Source of the DNA: Oleiphilaceae bacterium
Lineage (GTDB): Bacteria > Pseudomonadota > Gammaproteobacteria > Pseudomonadales > Oleiphilaceae
Direction: 5' to 3'
NCBI GenBank assembly: GCA_022447365.1
Contig: JAKVBL010000003.1
Span: forward strand, 124,001-188,000
Length of the DNA: 64,000 nucleotides
In this document: positions 16,764 through 28,184 of the stretch, one piece after another
Layout: every line of letters starts with the position of its first letter
Numbering within the stretch: position 1 is the first letter of the stretch
Program-made: the position numbers and the translations under genes
Notes under the pieces: model-generated
Database searches by the model: none
Seen by the model: only the letters and a program-made list of their open reading frames with translations
What the model was told of the DNA's origin: nothing

Positions 16764-17522
16764 ATGAGTTTAAAGAAATTAAATGAGCGAAAGGTAGCTT
16801 TAGTGACTGGTGCAAGTCGCGGCATTGGTCAGGCGATCGCCAAGGCTTTAGCTTCTGATGAGAATATAACTGTTATTGGAACGGCTACCTCTGAAGCCGG
16901 CGCGTCTTCTATCTCTCATTATTTTGCCAAATGGGGTTTAGATGGTGATGGGATTGTTATGGATGTGAGCGACCCCGACTCGGTGAGCGATGGCATTGCA
17001 ATGGTAACTTCAGCTTATGGAGCACCTTCTATCTTGGTAAACAATGCTGGCATTACCAAAGATGGTCTTATGCTTCGTATGAAAGAAGATGACTGGCAAT
17101 CAGTGATTCAAACTAATTTGAGCTCTGTGTACCGCACATCGAAAGCAGTATTGAAGGGAATGACGAAGGCTCGCTGGGGGCGCATCATTAACGTGAGCTC
17201 TGTCGTTGCACAAATGGGTAACCCGGGGCAGGCAAATTATTGTGCTTCTAAAGCTGGGATTGAAGGTTTTACACGTTCGCTCGCGTCTGAAATCGGTAGT
17301 CGTGGCATCACGGTAAATTCAGTTGCGCCAGGTTATATTCAGACCGACATGACTGACGATTTGAGTGAAGAGAACAAGGACTTAATGTTGTCCAAAATCC
17401 CTGTGAATCGTCTTGGTAGTCCTGCGGAAGTTGCTTCAGCGGTCGCCTTTTTAGCTTCACCGAATGCATCGTATATCACAGGCCAAACCTTGCATGTGAA
17501 TGGCGGAATGTATATGTCTTAA
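16764..17522 (+). CDS. fabG: 3-oxoacyl-ACP reductase FabG
   Basis: NADPH-dependent short-chain reductase, second step of the elongation cycle. It has TGASRGIG (cofactor), NNAGIT, the catalytic Ser of [10 protein letters not shown] and YCASKAG (Tyr/Lys), and the family ending [14 protein letters not shown]. Its ATG immediately follows the fabD stop. Length is 252 aa. Confidence 0.97.
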   Translation: MSLKKLNERKVALVTGASRGIGQAIAKALASDENITVIGTATSEAGASSISHYFAKWGLDGDGIVMDVSDPDSVSDGIAMVTSAYGAPSILVNNAGITKDGLMLRMKEDDWQSVIQTNLSSVYRTSKAVLKGMTKARWGRIINVSSVVAQMGNPGQANYCASKAGIEGFTRSLASEIGSRGITVNSVAPGYIQTDMTDDLSEENKDLMLSKIPVNRLGSPAEVASAVAFLASPNASYITGQTLHVNGGMYMS

Positions 17523-17680
17523 AGGCCTGATTGGAACTTGTTTCAGGGCATTGATTCAACTAGACTAACACGCAACATTACCTGACACGTGCAACTAGGG
17601 CGTAAGCAGGGAGCGTGCAGACCAGCATCAATCAAAACATAAAGCTGGTTAGCACTCCGATATAATGAAGAGAGGAAACT

Positions 17681-17914
17681 ATGAGCACTGTAGAAGAGCG
17701 TGTAAAAAAGATTGTTTGTGAACAACTAGGTGTTAAAGAGTCTGAAGTACAAAATACTTCGTCTTTTGTTGATGACCTTGGTGCAGACTCTCTTGATACC
17801 GTAGAGTTAGTAATGGCGCTTGAAGAAGAGTTCGAAACTGAAATTCCTGATGAGGAAGCAGAAAAGCTTTCTACAGTTCAAGAAGCAATCGACTACATTA
17901 TTGCTAATCAATAA
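17681..17914 (+). CDS. acpP: Acyl carrier protein
   Basis: A 77-aa acidic four-helix protein. The phosphopantetheine attachment Ser lies in [18 protein letters not shown], the canonical helix II sequence. It starts 158 bp after fabG, so it may have its own promoter. AGAGGAAA is the ribosome binding site. Confidence 0.98.
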   Translation: MSTVEERVKKIVCEQLGVKESEVQNTSSFVDDLGADSLDTVELVMALEEEFETEIPDEEAEKLSTVQEAIDYIIANQ

Positions 17915-17932
17915 GACTCGATTTGCTCTAGC

Positions 17933-17969
17933 AAACCGTCCATGGCGATAATGCTTTGGGCGGTTTTTT
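17933..17969 (+). terminator. Terminator/attenuator after acpP
   Basis: AAACCGTCC pairs with GGGCGGTTT (one T-G pair), followed by a T-run. Its place between acpP and fabF fits partial termination that would let acpP exceed fabF. Confidence 0.72.
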
Positions 17970-18044
17970 GGTTATTAAGTAAGTGTTTTTGTTATAGCTG
18001 CCAGTCTCAGTGTTGCGCTATAAAATCATAGGATGGAGATACCC

Positions 18045-19286
18045 ATGTCAAAACGTCGCGTTGTTGTTACAGGTTTAGGTGCGTTAACCCCGCTCGGGAA
18101 TACGGTTGCCGAAACTTGGGACAAACTAATAGCGGGAGAAAGTGGCATCGGTTTGATTGAGCGCTTTGACACGACAGATTTACCTGTAAAAATCGGTGGT
18201 GAAATCAAAGATTTCGATTTGTCAGAATACATTGATCGAAAAGAAGCGCGACGTATGGACGCGTTTATGCACTATGGCATGGTTGCTTGTATGCAGGCTG
18301 TGCAGGATGCAGAGCTCGAGTCCTTATTTGAAGAACAACTAAAACGGACAGGCGTTGCGGTAGGGTCTGGCATTGGCGGTATCGAAACGATCGAATGTAC
18401 ACGAGATACCTTCCATAAGTCTGGCTCTCGACGCGTATCACCATTCTTTGTGCCTAGTGCAATCATCAATATGATCTCTGGTAACGTCGCCATTAAGTAT
18501 GGTTTTAAAGGTCCTAACATTGCGGTTGTGACGGCTTGTACGACAGGTACACACAATATTGGTTACGCTGCGCGAACCATCGCTTATGGCGATGCAGACG
18601 TGATGTTAGCAGGCGGAGCGGAGATGGCTACAACGCCAGTTGCAATCTCGGGCTTCGCTAACGCAAAAGCGCTTTCATCGCGTAACGACGAACCAACAAA
18701 AGCATCACGACCTTGGGATAAAGGACGAGATGGCTTTGTGTTATCAGATGGTGCGGCTTGTGTTGTGCTTGAAGAATATGAACACGCGAAAGCACGTGGT
18801 GCGAAGATTTATGCTGAAGTGATTGGCTTCGGTATGAGCGATGACGCATTTCATATGACAGCGCCTTCTGAAGATGGCGAAGGTGCATTGACCTCAATGC
18901 AAAATGCCTTGAATGATGCAGGCATACCAGCCAGTGAACTTGATTACATCAATGCGCATGGTACTTCGACTCCCCTGGGTGATTTAGCGGAAGCGCAGGC
19001 AATTCAGAAATTAGTCGGCGATACCAATGAGAAGCTCTTAGTAAGCTCTACAAAGTCATCGACTGGCCATCTACTCGGTGCAGCTGGTGCGATTGAAGCG
19101 ATCTTCAGTGTGCTTGCGATTCGTGACAATATTGCACCACCAACTATTAACGTTGAAGATAAAGAAGAAGCTGTCACGTTAGATATTGTGCCTAATCAAG
19201 CCCGCGAAGCAGAAATTAATACTGTGTTGAGTAACTCATTTGGTTTTGGTGGCACGAACGGCACCTTGATCTTTAAAGCTGTATAA
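18045..19286 (+). CDS. fabF: Beta-ketoacyl-ACP synthase II
   Basis: Elongating condensing enzyme. The start is ATG 18045 ([12 protein letters not shown], as in E. coli) with GGAG at 18034-18037; an earlier in-frame ATG at 18033 contains this binding site. The catalytic triad is present: Cys in [11 protein letters not shown], His in [11 protein letters not shown] and His in [14 protein letters not shown]. The C-terminus is [13 protein letters not shown]. Length is 413 aa. Confidence 0.97.
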   Translation: MSKRRVVVTGLGALTPLGNTVAETWDKLIAGESGIGLIERFDTTDLPVKIGGEIKDFDLSEYIDRKEARRMDAFMHYGMVACMQAVQDAELESLFEEQLKRTGVAVGSGIGGIETIECTRDTFHKSGSRRVSPFFVPSAIINMISGNVAIKYGFKGPNIAVVTACTTGTHNIGYAARTIAYGDADVMLAGGAEMATTPVAISGFANAKALSSRNDEPTKASRPWDKGRDGFVLSDGAACVVLEEYEHAKARGAKIYAEVIGFGMSDDAFHMTAPSEDGEGALTSMQNALNDAGIPASELDYINAHGTSTPLGDLAEAQAIQKLVGDTNEKLLVSSTKSSTGHLLGAAGAIEAIFSVLAIRDNIAPPTINVEDKEEAVTLDIVPNQAREAEINTVLSNSFGFGGTNGTLIFKAV

Positions 19287-19328
19287 GCGTTTATCTTTAG
19301 AAAACAACAATAAATTCAGAGGTTCTCA

Positions 19329-20198
19329 ATGGGGGCGCTCCTGTATTCCTCGCTTGAGGAAGAATCTACATCTCCGCTTAGTTTGAGTAACCGCGGTCTC
19401 GCGTATGGCGATGGTATCTTCGAAACCATTCGTGTTGTTCAAGCTAAAGTGCCGTTACTAGATTACCATCGCGCCCGATTTCTCCGTGGTGTTGAGGTAC
19501 TCTCTCTTGGTTCTAGTCTGGAGCTACTAGAAGCTTTTGATGATCAGCTAGAGAACGCCGTTCGTCAGCTACAATTGCACGGTCATGAGAACGGTCTGGT
19601 TAAACTCATCGCTACACGCAAAGAAGGTGGGCGTGGCTATGCGCCTATAGAGCCGAGTTCCGTTGATCTATTTATCCAAGTATTTGAATTACCTCACTAC
19701 CAAGAATCTTATTATTCATCGGGGATTGAGCTTGCCTTGTGTTCGCATCGCTTGAGTGAGCAACCTATGTTGGCAGGTATCAAGCATCTGAATCGACTTG
19801 ATCAGGTCATGGGGGCTCGCGAGTTAAACGGCGCGCCGGAAGGTGTCATGCTTGATCAAAAGAATCACGTTATTGAAGGCACCAAATCAAACTTAATCGC
19901 TTTGATTGATGGAACGTTTTACACGCCAGAACTGAGTGTTTGTGGAATTCGCGGTACCTTATTAAGTGCTTTGCTAGCAGGCGAGCTTGAGGAGTTCGAT
20001 GGCTCTTTCACGATACAGGAGCGACAAATGACATTGGATGATCTGCATCAGGCAGATGCCTTACTCATGATCAACAGTGTATTTGGTGTATGGCCTGTTA
20101 GCCAGTTTCAGCAATCAAAATATGCGCCTTCTACACAAGTAAATAAGATGATGTCAACAGTAAAACAGCGCTTTGGTTTTGATTATGAAGTGGCTTAA
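19329..20198 (+). CDS. pabC: Aminodeoxychorismate lyase
   Basis: PLP enzyme that forms p-aminobenzoate for folate. The class IV aminotransferase fold shows in LAYGDGIFETIRV, the Schiff-base Lys in GIKHLNRLDQV and EGTKSNLIALIDG. Length is 289 aa, slightly longer than the E. coli enzyme. Its 3' end overlaps mltG by 14 bp, so they are translationally coupled. Confidence 0.94.
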   Translation: MGALLYSSLEEESTSPLSLSNRGLAYGDGIFETIRVVQAKVPLLDYHRARFLRGVEVLSLGSSLELLEAFDDQLENAVRQLQLHGHENGLVKLIATRKEGGRGYAPIEPSSVDLFIQVFELPHYQESYYSSGIELALCSHRLSEQPMLAGIKHLNRLDQVMGARELNGAPEGVMLDQKNHVIEGTKSNLIALIDGTFYTPELSVCGIRGTLLSALLAGELEEFDGSFTIQERQMTLDDLHQADALLMINSVFGVWPVSQFQQSKYAPSTQVNKMMSTVKQRFGFDYEVA

Positions 20199-21246
20199 AT
20201 TTTTTCTCGGCTCAGTTGTTCTTTTCGCATTGCTTGGTGCGTTAGCAGTCCTTTCTTATCTGCGTTATCTCGAAAAGCCCTTACCAATCACAGAGCCTTT
20301 TGTATACGAACTTAAAAAAGGAAGCTCGTCCAACCGAGTGATTAATGATTTCCATAAATTGGGAATTATTGAATATGAAGAAGTGGCCAAGATATACGTT
20401 CGCCATAAAAATCTTAGTCCGAAACTCAAAGCCGGCGAGTTTGAAATTCAGCGCGATATGACGCTGGTTGAGCTGTTTGCCTTGCTTACATCAAATCAGT
20501 ATGTCAGCTATAAAGTCGTTTTAATTGAAGGATCTACATTCAAAGAAGCGCGTGCAGTGCTTGAATCAGATTCTCGCTTGCAACATGTGTTGGTAGGTTT
20601 GAGTGACAAAGAGGTACTGCAAAAACTCACAGGAAATAAATCAAGCGATCTTCTGCAAAAAGGCGATTTTGTTTTCACGCATCCCGAAGGGGCGATTTAT
20701 CCGGATACTTACTTTTTCCACAAAGGTGAGAGCGATCTTTCCATTTTAAAGCGCGCGCATCAGCGCTTACTCAAAGTGCTAGACGAAGAATGGTCGAAGC
20801 GACAATCTAAACTGCCATTAGCAACGCCATATGAAGCTTTGATTCTCGCTTCAATAGTTGAAAAAGAAACCGGTAAGCCTAGCGAGCGTGAAGAAATTGC
20901 TGGTGTGTTCGTACGTCGGTTGAATAAAAAAATGAGACTGCAAACAGACCCTACGGTGATCTATGGTCTGGGGGATCGTTACAAGGGCAATATTACCCGC
21001 AAACATCTAAAAGAGCTGACGCCTTACAATACTTATCGGATTAATGATTTGCCTCCGACGCCTATTGCCTTAGCGGGTCGCGAAGCGATTCACGCTGCGT
21101 TAAATCCAAAGGCTGGAAAGACTTTGTATTTTGTTGCCAAGGGGGATGGTTCGCACGTGTTTTCCGAAACGTTGGCACAGCATAATAAAGCGGTACGAGA
21201 ATACCAATTACGTCGACGAAGCGATTATAAGTCGACTTACAATTAG
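20185..21246 (+). CDS. mltG: Endolytic murein transglycosylase MltG
   Basis: Inner-membrane lytic transglycosylase that terminates nascent glycan strands. One N-terminal membrane helix (about 5-25) precedes a LysM-like region and the YceG catalytic domain. The catalytic Glu is in ASIVEKETGKPSERE, followed by MRLQTDPTVIYG. The start is ATG 20185 (MKWLKFFLGS), inside pabC; four upstream codons have no support. Length is about 353 aa. Confidence 0.95.
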   Translation: MKWLKFFLGSVVLFALLGALAVLSYLRYLEKPLPITEPFVYELKKGSSSNRVINDFHKLGIIEYEEVAKIYVRHKNLSPKLKAGEFEIQRDMTLVELFALLTSNQYVSYKVVLIEGSTFKEARAVLESDSRLQHVLVGLSDKEVLQKLTGNKSSDLLQKGDFVFTHPEGAIYPDTYFFHKGESDLSILKRAHQRLLKVLDEEWSKRQSKLPLATPYEALILASIVEKETGKPSEREEIAGVFVRRLNKKMRLQTDPTVIYGLGDRYKGNITRKHLKELTPYNTYRINDLPPTPIALAGREAIHAALNPKAGKTLYFVAKGDGSHVFSETLAQHNKAVREYQLRRRSDYKSTYN

Positions 21247-21271
21247 CTATGAGTAATAGGGGCAGTCATAA

Positions 21272-22986
<1,715 letters not shown>

Positions 22987-23080
22987 AGAAAAAACCACAG
23001 CGGGTTCATAAGGTTTGAACCGGCGCTAGGTCTCTGACGTATCACTAACCTCACTATTACTATGTAAAGGGGTTGAAGCT

Positions 23081-23236
23081 TTGAGTCAGACACAACAAAA
23101 TCAAACACCATCAAAGTCGCAAAATAATCAAAGCGTTAACGAAGCGAAGCGTTTGCCTTGCAGAGGTTGCACACCTTCTTGCTCAAATTATTCTAAATGC
23201 GATGGTAGACCATGGCGTATGGAACCAAGCGTTTAA
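23081..23236 (+). CDS. Small cysteine-rich protein, candidate metal-binding
   Basis: A 51-codon frame starting at TTG 23081, with AAAGGGG at 23066-23072 as ribosome binding site. The N-terminal half is Gln/Ser/Asn-rich. The C-terminal half reads PCRGCTPSCSNYSKCDGRPW, giving C27-x2-C30-x3-C34-x5-C40, a compact four-cysteine pattern suited to zinc or Fe-S. I do not recognise the family. It is 113 bp upstream of the DTW-fusion gene on the same strand. Confidence 0.55.
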   Translation: MSQTQQNQTPSKSQNNQSVNEAKRLPCRGCTPSCSNYSKCDGRPWRMEPSV

Positions 23237-23349
23237 ATCTTGATAACTCGTCTTTCTTGAGAGAGCAGTCATTGTGTCAGGAAGCATCTTGAGCGAGTTG
23301 GCGTTACAATATGCTTTTGCATACAACGTTGCTTGCTTGAGAGCTAATT

Positions 23350-24441
23350 TTGAACTCACTCGAAGTCCTGTCTGAATGGGATAGTCTTCCCTCCAAATCT
23401 TTTACTAGAGAAAGCCATGTCGATGAGTTGGCGATTAGCTGTGACTGCTCAGGCTTGTTTAATCTTCTGTTGTCTCATCTTTCTATTACGCTTCCGTATC
23501 GACTTTCACGGCCCAAAGCAGTGCATTACTTTAATCTTCTGCAAGAGATTGGTTCAAACAAAATAAGTACGCTAAAGCCTGGACATTTGCTCGCATGGCG
23601 AAAAGATGTGTTGCCAAGTTCTGGAGATACTGGCCATGTGTTGATGCTGGAGAGCGAGCCAGTCCTATTGAGAGATAAGGTTTATTCAGTAAGTGTGTAT
23701 GACGCGACTAAACGTTGTGATGGCGTATCGAAGCGAAGCATTGAACTGCACACGAATGAGCAAGGCGTGTTAATCGGAGCGAAGCTTCATCAAGATGAAA
23801 GCAAGGTAAAACGTATGCCTATCTATCACGCCAAGATCGAAGGCAGTCGTTACTGTTTTGGTTGCGCTTTGCCGCATAAGATGTGTATGTGTGGACACGT
23901 CGAAGCTAGCAAAGATCAAACCTCTGTCGTTATTTTTAGGCACCCAGAAGAGCGTAAAAAAACGATCTCTACGGTATCGTTAATCAAGCAGCGTTTTCCA
24001 AGCGTTTTAGTGAAAGATTCTGAGGTGTTTCCGGAGCCTCGTGCTAAAGAGCGTGAACAACAGGTGCTAATATTTCCTGGGGGCGACATTGTCGAGGCAG
24101 GCTTTGCTCAGTTAAATATGCAGGCAGAGGCTAAGAGTCTTGAACGTCAGTATATTCTCATTGATGCAACATGGCGTAAGGCGAAAAAGATACTACACCT
24201 CAATCCTTGGTTAGCAGAATTGCCAAGGGCCAGTTTGTCACTTGATAAATTGTCGAATTATTTGGTGAGAAAAGTACCATCGGAAGACGCGCTTTCAACG
24301 GTCGAGACATTTGCATCAGCGGTCGGGGATAGTGCCTTAACGACTTTGTTTGATCTGTTCATGCAAAAACAGATACAGATGATAGGTGCGGATTGTTATC
24401 GTCAGAATTACGCAGGTCATATCAATTACAGTGACGATTAA
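23350..24441 (+). CDS. DTW-domain tRNA-uridine aminocarboxypropyltransferase with N-terminal papain-like (NlpC/P60-type) domain
   Basis: A 363-aa protein with two parts. Residues about 165-360 are a DTW/TapT domain: zinc cysteines YCFGCALPHKMCMC, SVVIFRHPEERKKT, LIDATWRKAKK and a C-terminal Arg/Lys region. Such enzymes place acp3U on tRNA from S-adenosylmethionine. Residues about 20-150 do not belong to DTW proteins: CDCSGLFNLLL (Cys33), LKPGHLLAWRKD, TGHVLMLE (His96) and VYDAT follow the Cys-His layout of NlpC/P60-like papain-fold proteins. The start is TTG 23350 with GAGAG 6 nt upstream. The fold call for the N-terminus is from motifs only. Confidence 0.8.
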   Translation: MNSLEVLSEWDSLPSKSFTRESHVDELAISCDCSGLFNLLLSHLSITLPYRLSRPKAVHYFNLLQEIGSNKISTLKPGHLLAWRKDVLPSSGDTGHVLMLESEPVLLRDKVYSVSVYDATKRCDGVSKRSIELHTNEQGVLIGAKLHQDESKVKRMPIYHAKIEGSRYCFGCALPHKMCMCGHVEASKDQTSVVIFRHPEERKKTISTVSLIKQRFPSVLVKDSEVFPEPRAKEREQQVLIFPGGDIVEAGFAQLNMQAEAKSLERQYILIDATWRKAKKILHLNPWLAELPRASLSLDKLSNYLVRKVPSEDALSTVETFASAVGDSALTTLFDLFMQKQIQMIGADCYRQNYAGHINYSDD

Positions 24442-24566
24442 GCTGCATTGAATAACTTAGGCCTTTGTATGCCGGATATTCAGCAAACAGGCTTGAGCCG
24501 TGGATGATCTCCGTTATTATCTCGAGCTTGTGAATATTAATAATTAAAAGTTTTGGGCAGAAGAAC

Positions 24567-24923
24567 ATGGTGTTTGGCTTAGTTAGCCTGTGTCTTATTA
24601 GCGTGCTGGCCACATGGTTGGTCGATCAACTTAGTATTCCTATTCCGGGTGCGATTATTGGTTTGTTGATTGTGTTTACTATATGTGTATTTCGTGGCAA
24701 GCCCGGCAAGTACCTAGAACGCTCTAGCCAAACCCTTACCCTGTATATCCCGCTGCTTATTCTGCCGTCTTGTATTGGCATCATGGATCACTGGCATTTA
24801 ATCCAAAAAGAATGGCTGGCTATTCTGGTTGCCATCTGCGTCAGTGTACTGTTTACCTTGATTACAATGCCATGGCTATTCGCAAAGCTCGTTTCGAAAG
24901 ATGAAAGAGAGCAGTCACTGTGA
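24567..24923 (+). CDS. LrgA/CidA-family holin-like membrane protein
   Basis: A 118-aa protein with four membrane segments. The signature LSIPIPGAIIGLLIVF and the second half IPLLILPSCIGIMDHW fit the CidA/LrgA family. With its partner LrgB it is linked in other bacteria to autolysis or to pyruvate and small-acid transport. Its stop overlaps the lrgB start (GTGATG), the normal coupled pair. Confidence 0.9.
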   Translation: MVFGLVSLCLISVLATWLVDQLSIPIPGAIIGLLIVFTICVFRGKPGKYLERSSQTLTLYIPLLILPSCIGIMDHWHLIQKEWLAILVAICVSVLFTLITMPWLFAKLVSKDEREQSL

Positions 24924-25636
24924 TGGACTTTCTCTCAAATCTTGATGCTACTTCCTTACTAACAGATCTGGGGCTGATCTTGGCGACGCTGGCCACTTAT
25001 TGGCTAGTGCGCAAAGCCTACGTGAAGTCGGGCTTACATCCGCTTTTACAACCCGTGTTAGCGGGTTCTGCTGTGATGATTTTGCTCTTAGTAGTGTTAC
25101 AGATTTCCTATAAAGACTACTTTGCTTCGGTACAGATTATTCATTGGTTTTTAGCGCCCTCGATTGTGGCCTTGGCAGTGCCCTTGTTTTACGAAGCCAA
25201 GCATATGCGAAAGATTCTCGCCAAAATCAGCTTACTGGTGTTTGTGGGAGGGGTCGTCACTGTTGCCCTAGCTGTGGCAATTTTACTGCTCTTTTCAGCA
25301 AGCGATGAATCTGTTCTGGCAATGCTGACAAAATCCGTGACCACTGCTGTTGCGGTTTTAGTTTCAGAAGAAACAGGCGCGATTGCTTCCCTCGCTGCTG
25401 GGTTTGTGATGATTACTGGTGTCTTCGGCGCAGTCGTTGCACCCTATATATTTCAGAAGTTCTCTATCAAACGAGATGAAGAAAAAGGCCTCGCACTTGG
25501 TTTAAGTGCGCATGCGATTGGTACTGTCAAAGCCTTTGAAATTAGTCCGAAGTGTGGCGCGTATTCGATTCTCGCTATGATCGTCAACGCCATCTTCACC
25601 GCGATATTACTGCCGATCTGTTTTTGGTTGTTTTGA
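24920..25636 (+). CDS. LrgB/CidB-family membrane protein
   Basis: A 238-aa protein with about seven membrane segments. LVSEETGAIASLAAGFVMITGVFGAV and LGLSAHAIGTVKAFE are the conserved LrgB signatures. The start is GTG 24920 or the next codon ATG 24923; both overlap the lrgA stop. It forms a two-gene operon with lrgA. No LysR/LytR regulator lies adjacent. Confidence 0.92.
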   Translation: MMDFLSNLDATSLLTDLGLILATLATYWLVRKAYVKSGLHPLLQPVLAGSAVMILLLVVLQISYKDYFASVQIIHWFLAPSIVALAVPLFYEAKHMRKILAKISLLVFVGGVVTVALAVAILLLFSASDESVLAMLTKSVTTAVAVLVSEETGAIASLAAGFVMITGVFGAVVAPYIFQKFSIKRDEEKGLALGLSAHAIGTVKAFEISPKCGAYSILAMIVNAIFTAILLPICFWLF

Positions 25637-25687
25637 TATCCGAAACTAAGGATCGGGAAGAAAATAAGTTTCGATTCAAACCCTTTA

Positions 25688-26266
25688 TTATGGGCTTGCT
25701 ATTGTCATAACTGTCGCAGCAAGAAATACCGAAGGAATTGTGGTGACGGCATCAATGGTTATCGTTGCTGGTGTAGCTACAATTTTTCCTGCAGTTTCTA
25801 CAAACGTTGTTGGTTGTGCGATTGCAATAGGGTATTCATTCTCGAGTTTTTCTAGTGGTAACTCACCTTCGATAGTGAATAGTTTTCCACTTATTTCCCT
25901 AGATAAACGGTACTTTTTGATCAGCTCATCATTTTTGAAGCCTAGGGCTTTGATTTTTGATTCCAGCTGCTCAGGAGGGGTTGGCTCAATAAGCGTTAAC
26001 GAAACTCTACCCGTGACCTGATTTTTATCATTAACTTTGAAATCTTCAAATGAAGGATAAAAATCGAAGTGTCTAGTAAGTAGTATGGCTTCAGCAAAAT
26101 AGCTCTCAATTGGGAATATATATGCTTTATGTCTCGTTGTAACAACAAGCTCATTTGTTTGTTGATTTAAATAGAACCCGTTTACCCATTGTTGTTCATA
26201 GTTCGGTGCCCATAGGGCTGTTGTGCATCCTGCGAGGAGTAATGTTGCGAATAAAATACGGTACAT
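25688..26266 (-). CDS. Putative lipoprotein of unknown function
   Basis: A 192-aa protein whose N-terminus MYRILFATLLLAGCTT carries a clear lipobox (LLAGC, Cys14). The C-terminal 25 residues (TITIDAVTTIPSVFLAATVMTI) are hydrophobic enough to be a membrane helix or a buried beta hairpin. No known domain is recognised. It lies 17 bp downstream of selO, and could be cotranscribed. Confidence 0.75.
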   Translation of the reverse strand: MYRILFATLLLAGCTTALWAPNYEQQWVNGFYLNQQTNELVVTTRHKAYIFPIESYFAEAILLTRHFDFYPSFEDFKVNDKNQVTGRVSLTLIEPTPPEQLESKIKALGFKNDELIKKYRLSREISGKLFTIEGELPLEKLENEYPIAIAQPTTFVETAGKIVATPATITIDAVTTIPSVFLAATVMTIASP

Positions 26267-26282
26267 AATGACTTCTATTTAT

Positions 26283-27911
26283 CTAAGACGAACAACTGTA
26301 ATGCGACACACCGCCAGCATGGAAGTACTCGCGTGGTCTGAGCTGATAATACTTGTCTTCAATCTCTTTTGATTGCTCGTCGTAAGGATTAGAGAGTATT
26401 TCCTGTAGTTCGTGAATCAGCGAGTAATCGCCAGCTTCTGCTTGTTGATAGGCCGGAACAATGAGCCATTCACGCCAGATGTATTTCGGGTTCACCTGTT
26501 TCATTTCTTGAGCAATTTGAGATGGCTCTTTTGCCGATGCGCTCAGCGCGGCTTTCCATTGATCAAACCAAAGATTCCATTCATCCATCAAACTGTTTGC
26601 TGGCTCGCTGTAAAAACTCTTGTGCAGTGCTGAGCTGTCTTCGGGGATGTTCGAGAGCTCACGGAAGAATAGGGTGTAGTCGACAGGCGTGAGTTCCATT
26701 AGGCGAATAAGTTGCATCACTAATGAAGGCTCGACACTTTCTAAACCTAGCTTGGATGCCCACATCTGATTGAGCTCTGCGCGCATTTTATCGAAGAACT
26801 CGGTACGTAGTTGTTCTATTACTGTATTCGCTGGTGAATCTGCATCTAAAAGCGGAGACAGTGCAGAGCAGAAGCTTTCGAAATTGACTTGCACGGCATT
26901 GGGCTGATTGAAGAACGAGAAGTGTTCTCCTCCGCCAGTCCAAGGCTGAAAGCGTTGCTCAAAGCGTTCGCAGAATCCGAATGGGCCGTAATCAAGCGTG
27001 AAACCGCCTGCCGCACAGTTGTCGCTATTGAAGTTGCCTTGGCAGTAACCAACACGCAACCAGTTGCAGACAAGTGAAATGAGGCGGTCACGAAAGGCCT
27101 CGACTAGTAAGGCTAATTGCTCATCAAAGGGCAGGGTGGTGTCGATTTCTGCAATGTATTCTCGACGGATTAAATGCTCGACGATTTGTTTTAGCTCTTT
27201 ATGTGCATTGGGATGTGCATCGCTGCGTGCACGGCGTGCGAAGAGCTCGATTTGCCCAACACGTAAAAACGAGGGTGCAACGCGTGTTGAAATCGCAACC
27301 GGATTATCCACGAGTATTTCAGGATCGATAGAATCAGATTCCGGTAAATACCAAGGGCGCTCGACGACTTCTGTTTCTGATACAAATAAGCTCAGTGACC
27401 TAGAGGTCGCTACGCCAAGTGCGTGCATATGTTCTTGTGCCAAGAATTCGCGCACGCTTGAGCGCAATACAGCCCGACCATCAGCGCCACGGCTATAAGG
27501 TGTGCGACCACTGCCTTTTAATTGAAACTCCCAACGTTTGCCATTTAGTTCGGCTTCAACCACCGACAATGCGCGACCATCACCGTAGCCATTTCCCGTT
27601 CTGAATGGGCATTGCTGTGTGTATTCAGTTCCGTAAATAGAAAGGGCGTAGCCTGTGGCCCAACCATAGGACTTCATTGGCGCAGGAAGATGTGAGGCAT
27701 CTCCAGAGAACAATCGGTGAAAGTCTTCTGTGTGTGCAAAAGACTCGTCAAAGCCAAGCTCTTCAAAAAAACTTGGGCTATGCGTAATGTATTTTGGCGT
27801 TGCAATCGGAGTTGGTGTGACGCGAACATAATGCCCCGAGAATACTTGGCGTGGGCGGTGATCTTGCCCATCTTCGTTGGATTGTGGATCCGGACTTAAC
27901 TCGTTTAGCAA
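26283..27911 (-). CDS. selO: Protein adenylyltransferase SelO
   Basis: Pseudokinase-fold enzyme that transfers AMP from ATP to protein hydroxyls, linked to redox homeostasis. [48 protein letters not shown] is the family core (nucleotide loop and ion-pair Lys), with CQGNFNSDN as the metal/catalytic loop. It is the longer SelO form (at least 542 aa). The first usual start codon is TTG 27911. However, the frame stays open upstream to 27980 and reads [15 protein letters not shown], which looks like genuine family N-terminus; no ATG/GTG/TTG occurs there. Confidence 0.9.
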   Translation of the reverse strand: MLNELSPDPQSNEDGQDHRPRQVFSGHYVRVTPTPIATPKYITHSPSFFEELGFDESFAHTEDFHRLFSGDASHLPAPMKSYGWATGYALSIYGTEYTQQCPFRTGNGYGDGRALSVVEAELNGKRWEFQLKGSGRTPYSRGADGRAVLRSSVREFLAQEHMHALGVATSRSLSLFVSETEVVERPWYLPESDSIDPEILVDNPVAISTRVAPSFLRVGQIELFARRARSDAHPNAHKELKQIVEHLIRREYIAEIDTTLPFDEQLALLVEAFRDRLISLVCNWLRVGYCQGNFNSDNCAAGGFTLDYGPFGFCERFEQRFQPWTGGGEHFSFFNQPNAVQVNFESFCSALSPLLDADSPANTVIEQLRTEFFDKMRAELNQMWASKLGLESVEPSLVMQLIRLMELTPVDYTLFFRELSNIPEDSSALHKSFYSEPANSLMDEWNLWFDQWKAALSASAKEPSQIAQEMKQVNPKYIWREWLIVPAYQQAEAGDYSLIHELQEILSNPYDEQSKEIEDKYYQLRPREYFHAGGVSHYSCSS

Positions 27912-28124
27912 TGAGTAGTCTGTATGTTCTGCGAGTTCAGAAAGCGATGTAATGCGCGTAGCGATGAGAATGCTCCAGGGTCATAGTAAAAACAGGGCTG
28001 ACGAATTGGACAAATCATAACACTTCATAAATGGTGTTCGTCTGTCATCGAGGAAATATTTAAATGTGTGTACTGATTATTTGCTGGGCTTGGATTACTA
28101 AACGTAATGATAATCTATTTGATA

Positions 28125-28139
28125 TGTTATAACGTAACA
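28125..28139. promoter_or_regulatory. Zur-like operator upstream of the DksA paralogue
   Basis: TGTTATAACGTAACA is a near-palindrome close to the gammaproteobacterial Zur consensus (TGTTATAnnnTAACA core). It lies 45 bp upstream of a DksA-like gene that has lost zinc ligands, the expected place and target. Call made by eye. Confidence 0.65.
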
Positions 28140-28184
28140 TTTTATAGTCACGGATAGTCTGTTTTTATTGCCTATGGGATTAGT

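Noticed and set aside
22995-23030. Possible terminator after the threonine-aldolase-type gene
   Set aside because: GGTTCA/TGAACC can pair (near 23006-23020), but the stem is short and no T-run follows.
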